Below are positions 9,209-17,875 of a DNA stretch of 64,000 nt, one piece after another. Origin of the DNA: Enterobacter sp. ENT03 (GTDB taxonomy: Bacteria > Pseudomonadota > Gammaproteobacteria > Enterobacterales > Enterobacteriaceae). The stretch lies in the NCBI RefSeq assembly GCF_019218745.1, contig NZ_JAHUXA010000001.1, positions 1 to 64,000 of the forward strand, in the 5' to 3' direction. The stretch's first letter is position 1. Every line of letters starts with the position of its first letter. Position numbers and translations under genes: made by a program. The notes beneath the pieces are model-generated. The model worked only from the letters and a program-made list of their open reading frames with translations, did not search any database and was not told the DNA's origin.

Positions 9209-11299
9209 TTACTGTTCTTCAACGGTTAGAGTCATACTTGTTTCCTCCTTTGGATTAACATCATCGGTACCGAAAATGGGCACCAGAAAAATATGATTGC
9301 CAAAATTATCCACCAGACCGATGGGGGATTTCCCTGTGTCGTCCGGATGGTTATTTTTATCCCAGATAACATCTGTAGACGAAGACTCAAATGCGATATT
9401 GACCGCAGCGAATGCAATTTCTCCGGGGTTAATAGTGATTCCGTCTTCAGCTGTGTCTCCTATAACACTCAGAGTCCCGGCGCAGGCCCACCCATTTTTT
9501 TCATGCGTTCCCACAGGACCTATTTTATGTCCTAATTCAATAAAAAAAGCCTCAGTAAGAGGTCTTTGTGCGGTATAAGTATAGTCGGGTAATAATATGT
9601 GCTGGGCATAAGTAGCCCATTGCGGTTTGCCATGGATAGCCATCCCTTTGATATAGGCAGAGTAAATATGGGATCCATAACTCGTGTAACTGCCGTCCAC
9701 TTCCGGGTATAAAAAATGAATCCATAACAATTTATTAAATTTAAATGAATATTTTGATTGCTCAGGGGTAGAATCAATGTAAACCCTGTAAATGACTCTT
9801 TCATGGATTGTTCCTACGTCTCTTACTTCATTACTGCTTTTGAATAATATCTCATCTGACGCTGTTTCCTTACTTACCAGTATATATGCACTGCTCCCGG
9901 CAGTGTCAGAGTACTGGTACTTTTTCCTGGATATAAAATTTACACTCACATTAGCGGGCATTTCCCCGTTAGACGTATATTTATAGGTCCCTGTGGACAG
10001 TGGTGCCTCAAGATGGATATACACATTGATATTGCCTGGAATAGGATCGGTATGATATTTTGGGCACCAGGCACCAAGGTTTAGTTCATGGTCATATGCC
10101 CCACTACTCGGGGATAAGTCTGGCAGCGGGAATGTGGTGGTCGTTTTATAATATGCGTTCCGGTAATCTATGTTGGTAGTAAGGGCAAAATTGTCTGATA
10201 TATCAATAATGGTTTCGCCATCAGTACCAAGACCGACCAGCGAAAGCGCGGTTAGTACCTCATCATTTGTCGGCTCGTCAAAATTGTCGCTGAACCGCTT
10301 AAATGTTATGCCCACAAACACAGGGATGCTGTGTGCACCAAAGGTATTGTATTCGTCATTTTCTCCGTTCATAAACAACGTTCCTTTGTTAGTACTAGTT
10401 GTATCATCTGACTGCATACCTATAAGACATGATTTAACAGACGCGACGTTATCCCAGTGGTTGCTGCTGGCGGCGATGACAGTGACAGACGCACTGGCCC
10501 CCACTGGCTGACCATCAGACCTGGTATACTGGACTTTGCCGTTATCCAGAGTGCCAAACTTAGGCATGCTGCTGTCAACAGCCAGAGTCATAACACATTC
10601 GCTCCATGTGACATCGTCTGCGGTGAGTGTCAGGCGGGCATTCAATCCGTTATTCTCGGGAGTAAAGGTATATTTGTCGGCAAGATTCGGGTCACTGAGA
10701 GTACCCCCTGTGATGGTGGCGTTGTGGCTGATTGTTTTAGTCGCAGGGTCGGTGTAAGTTGGGGCGGTGAAGTAAAGGTAAGAACCCTTTCCGTCCGGAG
10801 AGTCAGCCACAACGCTGAATGGTATAGCACCGGACATACCCGGAAAAATCCAGGGAATATGTCCGTCAGTCTGTTGCTCTGTGATGGTCACGGTGGCAGC
10901 GATAACGGAGATACTGGCATCATTACCCATTTGCTGGCCGTCAGCCATGAAATATCTGGCAATCCCGTCATCCATGGTTATGCCCGATACCGCCTCACTG
11001 TCAACTGCCAGGCTCAGTTCGCAACTGCCCCAACTGGTAATGGCCTTTGTCAGTGTAAGATTCCCTGTGCGATGGTCATCGGACAGCGTAAATGTGTAAT
11101 AGCTGCTGCTCAGGTCCGAAATACTGGCATTGACCAGCGAGGTGCCCGTGGGGGATAAAAAATGAATACGGTCACCACTGCTGACAGTGGTACTGGTCTG
11201 AACGCTGAATGTCACAATGCCCGTTGTGCCGGGGGAAATCCAGGGAGCATGGCCACCCGTTTGCTCTTCTTTGATTACCGTTGATGACGTTTTTTGCAT
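9209..11299 (-). CDS. Unrecognised 696-aa protein with a duplicated domain, first gene of the Rhs island
   Basis: I do not recognise this protein. Residues 5-135 and 136-277 are two copies of one domain. Each begins E-x-x-TxGHxPWIxPG, has a tryptophan-cysteine strand (WGSCELSLAVDS in one, WSECVMTLAVDS in the other) and ends DGQxxGxxASxxVIAA. The rest is rich in Thr, Ser, Tyr and Asp and looks like beta-sandwich material. No signal peptide or membrane segment is evident. It lies 76 bases upstream of the Rhs body on the same strand, probably in one operon, so a role as carrier, adaptor or receptor-binding part of the Rhs complex is a reasonable guess. aggaa precedes the ATG. Confidence 0.7.
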   Translation of the reverse strand: MQKTSSTVIKEEQTGGHAPWISPGTTGIVTFSVQTSTTVSSGDRIHFLSPTGTSLVNASISDLSSSYYTFTLSDDHRTGNLTLTKAITSWGSCELSLAVDSEAVSGITMDDGIARYFMADGQQMGNDASISVIAATVTITEQQTDGHIPWIFPGMSGAIPFSVVADSPDGKGSYLYFTAPTYTDPATKTISHNATITGGTLSDPNLADKYTFTPENNGLNARLTLTADDVTWSECVMTLAVDSSMPKFGTLDNGKVQYTRSDGQPVGASASVTVIAASSNHWDNVASVKSCLIGMQSDDTTSTNKGTLFMNGENDEYNTFGAHSIPVFVGITFKRFSDNFDEPTNDEVLTALSLVGLGTDGETIIDISDNFALTTNIDYRNAYYKTTTTFPLPDLSPSSGAYDHELNLGAWCPKYHTDPIPGNINVYIHLEAPLSTGTYKYTSNGEMPANVSVNFISRKKYQYSDTAGSSAYILVSKETASDEILFKSSNEVRDVGTIHERVIYRVYIDSTPEQSKYSFKFNKLLWIHFLYPEVDGSYTSYGSHIYSAYIKGMAIHGKPQWATYAQHILLPDYTYTAQRPLTEAFFIELGHKIGPVGTHEKNGWACAGTLSVIGDTAEDGITINPGEIAFAAVNIAFESSSTDVIWDKNNHPDDTGKSPIGLVDNFGNHIFLVPIFGTDDVNPKEETSMTLTVEEQ

Positions 11300-11998
11300 A
11301 ATATTTTTCCTGTTAATTCATATCGTTAATAAAGAATTACATAGATTAAAACGATATTTGATGTTTTTATTCACACCTGCAGATAGGCATCTTCTGCGAA
11401 CGTGAATAGCGTTCACAATAAAAACAGAAAGTTACAAATACTGTTTTTTTCCGGACTGTAATTTATAAGCCCGTAAAAACCATTTTGTCAGAATGACAGC
11501 GAAACAGACTGGGTGTGAATATACATATAACGAGTACGCCAGATAATCCAGTGGGCTGGCAGGTAATGATGGTTAATTAAATATTAATAGCATCGATTCA
11601 TTAATTTTTAATAAATTTAAAATCTTCAGGTTATTCATTTTTATGATGTAATTTAAATTCTGTCCGGACAATGATATATCTTAAAACATCCTGCAGATCG
11701 GGTGGAATTAATAAGTGCCACACACCAGGCTGGTTGATAGTGAAAGATCACCCTATCAGCAAAATGTCAAGATCATGATTCACGTCACATTATCTACTGT
11801 GGTACTGAAACCCTACTCATGGCATTGCAATTGACCTGGCTACAACATTTTGCTGATATTGAATCCGTTTGGCTGAGAGGCATATACCCTAAAAGCGTTC
11901 CGAATACCGCTACACTTTTACCAGCCCGTCTCCTCGGGGGATCGGGCTGACTGTGTTCATAGTTGATCAAAAAACCGGGTTATTCGATGTGATGCTGC
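11300..11998. other. AT-rich non-coding stretch upstream of the Rhs island
   Basis: About 700 bases without a convincing gene. The first 350 bases are very AT-rich and would contain the island promoter on the minus strand; such stretches are typical H-NS targets. A hairpin with arms CAGCCCG/CGGGCTG lies at about 11921-11948. No known RNA recognised. Confidence 0.45.
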
Positions 11999-12092
11999 GC
12001 CGGGTGGCGGCTACGCCTTACCCGGCCTACAAATTTACTCCGCTGCCAATGACCTTTTCGGTAGGCCGGGTAAGCGCAAGCGCCACCCGGCG
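11999..12092. repeat. Pair of inverted REP elements (BIME)
   Basis: Two REP palindromes in opposite orientation lie at 11999-12030 and 12061-12092, directly after the yddH stop codon. Both contain TACCCGGCCTAC on one strand or the other, which is the same 10-mer (TACCCGGCCT) found at the IS110-element junction at the left of the window. They are therefore unoccupied potential targets for that element. Confidence 0.85.
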
Positions 12093-12093
12093 C

Positions 12094-12663
12094 TTACTTC
12101 ACGCTCAACGTCTTTCCGCAGGCCACAAAATTCCCGCCGCCGAGATGGTGCAAGGTGTTGAGTTTATCGTCATCAAACTGCCAGTGACCGTTGATAAACG
12201 CCCGTTCATCTGCGGCGGCGGCCACCACTTCGCCAAACAGCGTGTCATATTTTTCCTGCGCGGCGGTGGCGGGCAGCAGACGGCACTCCATCCATGCCAG
12301 ACATTTCTCTTCCACCACCGGTAAACCCAGCACCGGACCGGCTATCGCCGGAATGCCGTAGCAATTAAATTTATCCTCATCGCGCCCGGTCACACTGCCC
12401 ACGGCATAGGTCCATCTGACGGCAGCAACGCCGGGAATAACGATGCCGAACATCCCGCTGCGCTCGATAAGCTCGCGCGACCAGGTACTTTTGTCCACCA
12501 CAATGGCAATGCGCGGCGGCGAGAACTCGACCGGCATCGACCAGGCGGCAGCCATCACGTTACGGCGGTCGATCTGATCATCACGACTGGTGATCATGAT
12601 GGTCGGCCCGTGATTGAGCAGGCGGCTGGCGTGCTCGAGGGCAACAGGGCGGAAATGGCTCAT
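12094..12663 (-). CDS. yddH: YddH, flavin reductase-like protein
   Basis: This 189-aa protein has the flavin reductase-like (FMN-binding split barrel) fold and matches E. coli YddH throughout: HASRLLNHGPTIMITS, NVMAAAWSMPVEF, EEDKFNCYGIP-type segment and EKCLAWMECRLLPAT. The physiological substrate is not known. The start at 12663 has gaggag upstream; the ATG at 12693 does not. In E. coli yddH also lies between an rhs locus and nhoA, so the Rhs island here sits in a conserved neighbourhood. It is divergent from the ABC transporter operon. Confidence 0.88.
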   Translation of the reverse strand: MSHFRPVALEHASRLLNHGPTIMITSRDDQIDRRNVMAAAWSMPVEFSPPRIAIVVDKSTWSRELIERSGMFGIVIPGVAAVRWTYAVGSVTGRDEDKFNCYGIPAIAGPVLGLPVVEEKCLAWMECRLLPATAAQEKYDTLFGEVVAAAADERAFINGHWQFDDDKLNTLHHLGGGNFVACGKTLSVK

Positions 12664-12800
12664 GGGGGGCTCCTCATCGGGTTGATAACGCATTTAATGC
12701 CTGACGGCCCTGATAAAGCAAGTCGTAACCTGGGCGTAATCCCTTCGTCACAATCCCTCCCTATAGTCTCGCCCTACTAAGTCCCAAAGAGGATAACAAT

Positions 12801-12896
12801 ATGTTGACTCCCCTGTGTTTTCCACAGGTGAGTGCGGCCCGGCGGATGTCCATCCCCGGCGCGTATCGGCTTCCCGTTGTGGGAGGGCGATCATGA
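12801..12896 (+). CDS. 31-codon leader peptide overlapping the ABC transporter ATPase
   Basis: A short frame begins MLTPLCFPQVSAARRM with agaggataac upstream and ends in TGA that overlaps the ATG of the ATPase gene (ATGA at 12893-12896). The ribosome site of the ATPase (gggagg) lies inside the leader. This is the classic layout for translational coupling or a regulatory leader peptide. The peptide is rich in Pro, Arg and Ser. No similar leader is known to me. Confidence 0.5.
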   Translation: MLTPLCFPQVSAARRMSIPGAYRLPVVGGRS

Positions 12897-13594
12897 ACGC
12901 ATTCACCGCAATACGGCTGCAAGGCGTCTCTTATGCCTTCGGCTCACATACCGTTCTCAATCACATCGATCTCACTGTCGACGCGGGCAACATTGTGGCG
13001 CTCCTTGGTCCATCCGGCTGCGGCAAGAGTACGCTGCTGCGCCTGCTGGCGGGGCTGACACAACCGGCGGAAGGCGAAATTTATTTTGGCGACCGTCTGG
13101 TGGCGAAACCGAACTGGTCACTGCCGCCGGAAGCGCGCGACATCGGCATGGTGTTTCAGGATTACGCCCTGTGGCCGCACATGACGGTGGCGCAGAACGT
13201 CGCGTTCCCGCTGAAAATGCGCAATGTGCCGCGCGGTGAGCGGGTGGCCCGCGTGCTGGCGGCGCTGCATCGCGTCGGGCTGGCCGATTTCGCCGACCGC
13301 AAACCCGCGGGCTTATCGGGCGGGCAGCAACAGCGCGTCGCTCTGGCACGGGCGATTGTCGCCGAACCGCGCGTGCTGCTGTTCGATGAGCCGCTCTCCA
13401 ATCTCGACAGTGAACTTCGTGAGTCGTTATGTCTTGAGATGTCGCGCCTGCTGCGCCAGCTCGGCATCACCGCCGTCTATGTCACCCACGATCGTCGGGA
13501 AGCCGAACTGCTGGCCGACCGCATCGTGCATCTTTCTGCGGGCAGCATCGCTGCTGTGCGCGCCGTTACATCATCCTCAGGGGAATATGCATGA
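12893..13594 (+). CDS. ABC importer ATP-binding protein (iron/aminoethylphosphonate-type)
   Basis: This 233-aa ATPase powers an importer. It has Walker A GPSGCGKST, Q-loop MVFQDYALWPHMTV, signature LSGGQQQRVALARAI, Walker B VLLFDEPLSNLD and switch histidine YVTHDRREA. It is shorter than full-length FbpC-type ATPases (about 350 aa) and lacks their C-terminal regulatory OB domain. It overlaps the leader upstream (ATGA) and the binding-protein gene downstream (ATGA), so translation of all three is probably coupled. Substrate is not clear from the ATPase. Confidence 0.9.
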   Translation: MNAFTAIRLQGVSYAFGSHTVLNHIDLTVDAGNIVALLGPSGCGKSTLLRLLAGLTQPAEGEIYFGDRLVAKPNWSLPPEARDIGMVFQDYALWPHMTVAQNVAFPLKMRNVPRGERVARVLAALHRVGLADFADRKPAGLSGGQQQRVALARAIVAEPRVLLFDEPLSNLDSELRESLCLEMSRLLRQLGITAVYVTHDRREAELLADRIVHLSAGSIAAVRAVTSSSGEYA

Positions 13595-14559
13595 AAGCCA
13601 TACTGTCTGTGAAAAAAGGAGTCGCACTCGCCATGATGTTGTCTTCCGTCATGATGTCCAGCGCCCACGCGCTGACGGTGTATACCGCAGGGCCGGGATC
13701 GCTGGCGAAGAATCTCGCCACCGGTTACGAGAAAAAGACCGGCGTGAAAGTGAATATTTTCCAGGCCACCACCGGCAAAGTGATGGCGCGTCTGGAAGCA
13801 GAACAGGCGAATCCCCAGGCGGATATTTTGATCTCCGCCTCCTGGGATACCGCCGACGATCTGCACGCCCGCGGCTGGTTGCTGCCTTATCAAAGCAGCA
13901 ACGCCGACAAGGTGCCTGCCTCGCTGAAAACCGCTGAATATGTGGCGCAGGGCATCTCCGCGCTTGGCATCGTCTGGAATACCAAAAGCGGTACCCCGGA
14001 ACCGAAAGAGTGGCAGGATCTGACCGCCCCGGCGTTCAAAGATAAGGTGACGACGCCGGATCCGGCGCTGTCCGGCGCCTCCCTCGATCTGCTGATCGGG
14101 CTGCAAAACAGCATGGGCGATAAGGCCTGGGCGCTGTTTGATGCGCTGAAGCAAAACGGCATGGTGGTCAGCGGCCCGAACGCCCAGGCGGTGACGCCGG
14201 TGATGCAGGGGGCAAAAGCGGCGGTGTTCGGCGCGGTGGATTACGTCTCCTATGGCAACATCAGCCAGGGTGAATCCCTGAAAGTGATCTTCCCGGCCAG
14301 CGGCACGGTCATAGCACCGCGTCCCATGATGATCCTTAAAACCACCCAACATGCAGACGACGCCAAAGCCTTTGTCGATTACGTGCTGTCGCCGGAAGGA
14401 CAGGCGATGGTGGCGGACGCCTGGCTGATGCCGGCGCGCACCGATGTGCAGGCTAAACGCCCGCTGCTCAACGATCTGCACATTCTGCCGACCAGCCAGG
14501 ACGGCACCAGTGAGCGCAGCGACGTTCTGCAACGTTTCAATATCCTTTTCAGCCAGTAA
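13591..14559 (+). CDS. ABC importer periplasmic substrate-binding protein
   Basis: This 322-aa protein has a signal peptide that ends about SSAHA before LTVYTAGPGSLAKNL. The body is a periplasmic binding fold of the iron(III)/thiamine/phosphonate cluster: GKVMARLEAEQANPQADI, NTKSGTPEPKEWQDL, PGSLA-type ligand loop and YVLSPEGQAMV near the end. It should deliver the ligand to the fused permease encoded next. Candidates are ferric iron, 2-aminoethylphosphonate or another small anion; the paired tyrosines that bind iron in FbpA are not obvious. It overlaps the ATPase gene by four bases. Confidence 0.85.
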   Translation: MKAILSVKKGVALAMMLSSVMMSSAHALTVYTAGPGSLAKNLATGYEKKTGVKVNIFQATTGKVMARLEAEQANPQADILISASWDTADDLHARGWLLPYQSSNADKVPASLKTAEYVAQGISALGIVWNTKSGTPEPKEWQDLTAPAFKDKVTTPDPALSGASLDLLIGLQNSMGDKAWALFDALKQNGMVVSGPNAQAVTPVMQGAKAAVFGAVDYVSYGNISQGESLKVIFPASGTVIAPRPMMILKTTQHADDAKAFVDYVLSPEGQAMVADAWLMPARTDVQAKRPLLNDLHILPTSQDGTSERSDVLQRFNILFSQ

Positions 14560-14567
14560 ATTCAGCC

Positions 14568-14585
14568 GACGGGGGCAACCCCGTC
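14568..14585 (+). terminator. Intercistronic hairpin between binding protein and permease genes
   Basis: GACGGGG-gcaa-CCCCGTC forms a 7-bp stem with a GCAA tetraloop. It is not followed by a T-run, so it more likely stabilises the upstream mRNA or lowers permease expression than ends transcription. Confidence 0.5.
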
Positions 14586-14598
14586 TTCAGGATCTTTT

Positions 14599-16254
14599 GT
14601 GAATCAGAGAGTGCTTGCTGTCCTGACGCTGACGCTGCTGGTGGTACTGGTTGCGTTGCCGCTGTCATTTATTGTCCTACAGGCGATTTTCCCGTCGTTC
14701 AGCGCCGGGTCGTTTGCCGCGCCGTTTAGCGCGGTTCTGCCACAGTTTAGCGACCCGCAGTTGCCCGCGATGCTGGGCGGCACCTTGTGGATCGCCGCAG
14801 GTGTAGCGCTGTTGAGCGCGCTGATTGGCCTGCCGCTGGGCGTAGTGCGCGGGCTGTTTAACCTGCCGTGCCCGCGATTATGGGATGTACTGTTTTTGAT
14901 CCCTTTTCTGACGCCGCCCTATATCGCTGCGCTGTCATGGATGCTGGTGTTACAGACCAGGGGTTATCTGGCGCAGGTGGCGGGCTTTGATCTCAACGAT
15001 CTGCTGTTCAGCCGCAGCGGGATTGTGCTGGTAATGACGCTGAATATCTTCCCGGTGGTCTATTTTGCGGTGTCCCGCAGCCTGCTCGCCAGCGGGCAAC
15101 GGCTGGCGGTGGTCGCTCGTGTTCACGGTGCGAGCGCCTGGCGCGCCTTCTGGCATGTCACATTGCCGATGCTGTCGCCCGCGCTGGCGGCAGGCATGCT
15201 GCTGGCGTTTACCCTGGCGGTGGAAGAGTACGGCGTCCCGGCTGCGCTGGGATCGCGATCCGGTGTGGTGATGATGACCGTTGGCATTGAGAAGAAGCTT
15301 GCCGACTGGCCAATCGATTTACCGGGGGCGTCGTTGCTGTCGCTGATCCTGATCGTCATCGCGCTCGGCGGCTGGTGGCTGCAACGTCAGCTGGTGGGGG
15401 ATAAAGACGTCACCAGCGTGACCGGCAAACCGACGGAAAACCTCGGCGCGTCATTGGGTATTGCGACGCTGCCGGTGATGCTGCTGATGGGTGGCGTCGG
15501 GTTTCTGGCGGTGGGGCTGCCCGGGATCGCCATGGCGGTGACCGGGATTATGTCGACGCTCTCCGGCGGTCTGTCATGGGAAAACCTTACCAGCAGCCAT
15601 TATCACGCGCTGTTCTCGCAACAGGGGGATGCGCTTTCCGCTCTCGGCACCAGCCTGTCACTGGCGCTCGGCTCGGCGCTGATCACCGGCGTGCTCGGGT
15701 TACTGGCGGCGTGGCTGGTGGTGGTACAAAAAATCCGTGGCCGCACGGTGCTGGATGCGCTGTCTTTGATGCCCGCTGCGCTGCCGGGGATTGTGGTGGG
15801 GGTCGGGCTGATCCTGCTGTGGAATCGCCCGTTCTGGCCCGTGTCGCCCTATAACAGCTGGCTGATTTTGCTGCTCTCGTACTGCTGTTTGCTGATGCCG
15901 TGGCCGGTGCGCTACGTCGGCAGCGCGTTACGGCAGCTCGGCGGCAATCTGGAGCCTGCCGCCCGCGTGCATGGCGCGAGCGCGTTTCAGGCGCTGCGGC
16001 TGATCGTTCTGCCGCTGGTGTTTCCCGCGATGCTGGCGGCGATGCTGATGGTGTTCGCCATCGCTTCACGGGAACTGGTGACGTCACTGCTGCTGGCCCC
16101 GGCGGGGACACAAACCGTCGCGGTGTTTATCTGGCGTCAGTTCGAGCAGGGATCGGTCGGGCAAGGTATGGCGATGGCGACGCTGACGCTGGTGACCGGG
16201 CTGATCCTGATGTTGACAGCGCTGGGTATCATGCAGCGAAAAGGCCGGGGATAA
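14599..16254 (+). CDS. ABC importer fused permease
   Basis: This 551-aa inner-membrane protein contains two tandem permease halves of about six helices each, as in FbpB/PhnU-type importers where one chain forms the whole channel. Each half carries an EAA-type ATPase docking loop: RVHGASAWRAFWHVTLPM in the first half and RVHGASAFQALRLIVLPL in the second. The start is GTG at 14599 with agga 8-10 bases upstream. It completes the ATPase/binding protein/permease set, giving one full importer. Confidence 0.88.
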   Translation: MNQRVLAVLTLTLLVVLVALPLSFIVLQAIFPSFSAGSFAAPFSAVLPQFSDPQLPAMLGGTLWIAAGVALLSALIGLPLGVVRGLFNLPCPRLWDVLFLIPFLTPPYIAALSWMLVLQTRGYLAQVAGFDLNDLLFSRSGIVLVMTLNIFPVVYFAVSRSLLASGQRLAVVARVHGASAWRAFWHVTLPMLSPALAAGMLLAFTLAVEEYGVPAALGSRSGVVMMTVGIEKKLADWPIDLPGASLLSLILIVIALGGWWLQRQLVGDKDVTSVTGKPTENLGASLGIATLPVMLLMGGVGFLAVGLPGIAMAVTGIMSTLSGGLSWENLTSSHYHALFSQQGDALSALGTSLSLALGSALITGVLGLLAAWLVVVQKIRGRTVLDALSLMPAALPGIVVGVGLILLWNRPFWPVSPYNSWLILLLSYCCLLMPWPVRYVGSALRQLGGNLEPAARVHGASAFQALRLIVLPLVFPAMLAAMLMVFAIASRELVTSLLLAPAGTQTVAVFIWRQFEQGSVGQGMAMATLTLVTGLILMLTALGIMQRKGRG

Positions 16255-16330
16255 ACGCCAGTGCACAAATTGCCGCATCAAAATAGTCATCCAGGGTATA
16301 ACTAAGGCTCATCTTTTGCCGGAGTGTGAA

Positions 16331-17167
16331 ATGAGCCCATTTTTAACGGCCTGGTTTGAACGCCTCAACTGGACGGGTACGCCTGAAGCCGATCTGGCGA
16401 CGCTTCAGTCCCTGCACCAGCACCACAACAGCGCTATCCCTTTTGAAAATCTCGACGTGTTACTGCCGCGGGAAATTGAACTGACGGACGAGGCGCTGTT
16501 TGCCAAGCTGGTGGTCGCCCGGCGGGGCGGCTACTGTTTCGAGTTAAATGGCCTGTTTGAACGGGGGCTACGGGAGATCGGTTTTACCGTGCGCAGCCTG
16601 CTCGGGCGGGTGGTGATGTCTAATCCGACGCAGATGCCGCCGCGCACGCACCGTATTCTGCTGGTGGATCTGGACGGCGAACCCTGGCTGGCGGATGCGG
16701 GCTTTGGCGGGCAGTCTCTGACCGCACCGATCCGCCTGCAGGCCGACATTGAGCAGCAAACGCCGCACGGCCTGTACCGTCTGCAACAGGAGGGAGTGGA
16801 CTGGATCTTACAGTTCCGGCATCACGACCGCTGGCAGCAGATGTACCGTTTTGATCTCAGCCAGCAATATTTCTCCGACTTCGTGACGGGTAATCTCTAT
16901 TCCGCCCACTGGCCGCATTCGCATTTCCGCCATCACTTGCTGATGTGCCGTCATCTGCCGGATGGCAGCAAACTGACGCTGACCAATTTCCACTTTACCC
17001 GCTGGCAGAACGGTCATGCCGAGGAGCAGTTCAACGCCATTGATGTGCCTGCGCTACATGAACTTCTACAGACGCGGTTTGCGCTCGGAACGGACGATGC
17101 GCAGCATGGTGTGACGCTGGAACAGCTGACGGCAGTGATGTCCGGGATCGCCACGCACGACAAGTAA
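16331..17167 (+). CDS. nhoA: Arylamine N-acetyltransferase NhoA
   Basis: This 278-aa cytoplasmic enzyme transfers acetyl from acetyl-CoA to arylamines and N-hydroxyarylamines. The Cys-His-Asp triad is present: Cys69 in RRGGYC, His in PPRTHR and Asp in LADAGFGG. It aligns with E. coli NhoA end to end (281 aa), including LLMCRHLPDG and NFHFTRW. ggagtg precedes the ATG at 16331; an earlier ATG at 16316 is too close to that site. nhoA next to yddH is conserved with E. coli. Confidence 0.93.
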   Translation: MSPFLTAWFERLNWTGTPEADLATLQSLHQHHNSAIPFENLDVLLPREIELTDEALFAKLVVARRGGYCFELNGLFERGLREIGFTVRSLLGRVVMSNPTQMPPRTHRILLVDLDGEPWLADAGFGGQSLTAPIRLQADIEQQTPHGLYRLQQEGVDWILQFRHHDRWQQMYRFDLSQQYFSDFVTGNLYSAHWPHSHFRHHLLMCRHLPDGSKLTLTNFHFTRWQNGHAEEQFNAIDVPALHELLQTRFALGTDDAQHGVTLEQLTAVMSGIATHDK

Positions 17168-17171
17168 TCCG

Positions 17172-17762
17172 TCAGGATCCTGCTTTACTGAACAGTTCCA
17201 GTTCGATCGCCCGGTCTATGTGGCGATCGAACGCCGCGTCATCCAGCCCGTCCAGTTCCAGCACATGCATGCCGTCCAGACCACATACCAGCGCGATCAG
17301 CCGCCAGGCGACGTTTTCCACGCTGTCGGTGAGCATAAATTCCCCGTCCTGCAAACCGGCATGAATGATTTTCATCGCTTCTTCATGCCACATCTCCATG
17401 GTCAGCACGTAGGCGCCTTTGATTTCCGGATCGCGCATCGCCATCAGCTGCGCTTCCCGCCACAGCGTAATGTAACGCTCAAAGCCGCGGTCATCGCTGC
17501 CGAGCATGGAATGCAGGCGCTGTCGCCAGCTGGCGTTGTCAGGCACGACATCCGTATCCAGCAGCACGCGGATCAAGCGGATAAATGCCAGCGCGCGCAG
17601 TTCACTGGTGGAGGCGAAATGGTGATGCACCTGGCCTGCGGCAACGCCCGCGACGCTGGCGATACGGCGCACGGTCATGGCGGATAATCCTTCTTCCAGC
17701 GCCACGGACATGGCGGCCTGAAGAATGATTTCCCGACGATCTTCTCGATTGAGGTAGCCCAT
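17172..17762 (-). CDS. smvR: TetR-family repressor, SmvR-like
   Basis: This 196-aa regulator has an N-terminal helix-turn-helix (MTVRRIASVAGVAAGQVHHHF at about 29-49) followed by a ligand-binding helical domain. It is divergent from an SmvA-type efflux gene, as SmvR is in Klebsiella and Enterobacter, where its loss raises resistance to cationic biocides. It should bind the palindromes in the shared 110-base gap and repress both genes. The residue pattern also resembles BetI-type regulators, so the name rests on context. Confidence 0.8.
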   Translation of the reverse strand: MGYLNREDRREIILQAAMSVALEEGLSAMTVRRIASVAGVAAGQVHHHFASTSELRALAFIRLIRVLLDTDVVPDNASWRQRLHSMLGSDDRGFERYITLWREAQLMAMRDPEIKGAYVLTMEMWHEEAMKIIHAGLQDGEFMLTDSVENVAWRLIALVCGLDGMHVLELDGLDDAAFDRHIDRAIELELFSKAGS

Positions 17763-17805
17763 AGTAGCTCTGTGAGTGAGTGGCGGGAGGACTATAACAA
17801 AAAGC

Positions 17806-17857
17806 TGGACATGCGTTCAACTTCAAGTAGGATCGCGCAGTTCTGGACGCTTGTCCA
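17806..17857. promoter_or_regulatory. Candidate SmvR operators
   Basis: Two related palindromes lie between smvR and smvA: TGGACATGCGTTCAA at 17806-17820 and the perfect TGGACGCTTGTCCA at 17844-17857. Both share TGGAC half-sites. They lie where they would block the promoters of both divergent genes. Confidence 0.6.
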
Positions 17858-17875
17858 AAAATGGAAGAGGTGAGT

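Noticed and set aside
11819..11950. A 43-codon frame (MALQLTWLQHFADIESVW...) in the gap before yddH
   Set aside because: No ribosome site, no recognised similarity, and it ends inside the CAGCCCG/CGGGCTG hairpin. More likely chance or an unrecognisable remnant.
9209..11998. An H-repeat (ISAs1-type) transposase, which often accompanies rhs loci
   Set aside because: No DDE transposase motif or H-repeat protein similarity is visible around the Rhs island.
12700..12900. A metabolite riboswitch in front of the ABC importer operon
   Set aside because: I could not match any known riboswitch core, and the region is largely taken up by the short leader frame.
13477..14532. A 351-codon open frame antisense to the ABC binding-protein gene
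   Set aside because: It mirrors the strong codon bias of the real GC-rich gene, has no ribosome site and no recognisable domain. The signal peptide and family match support the plus-strand gene.
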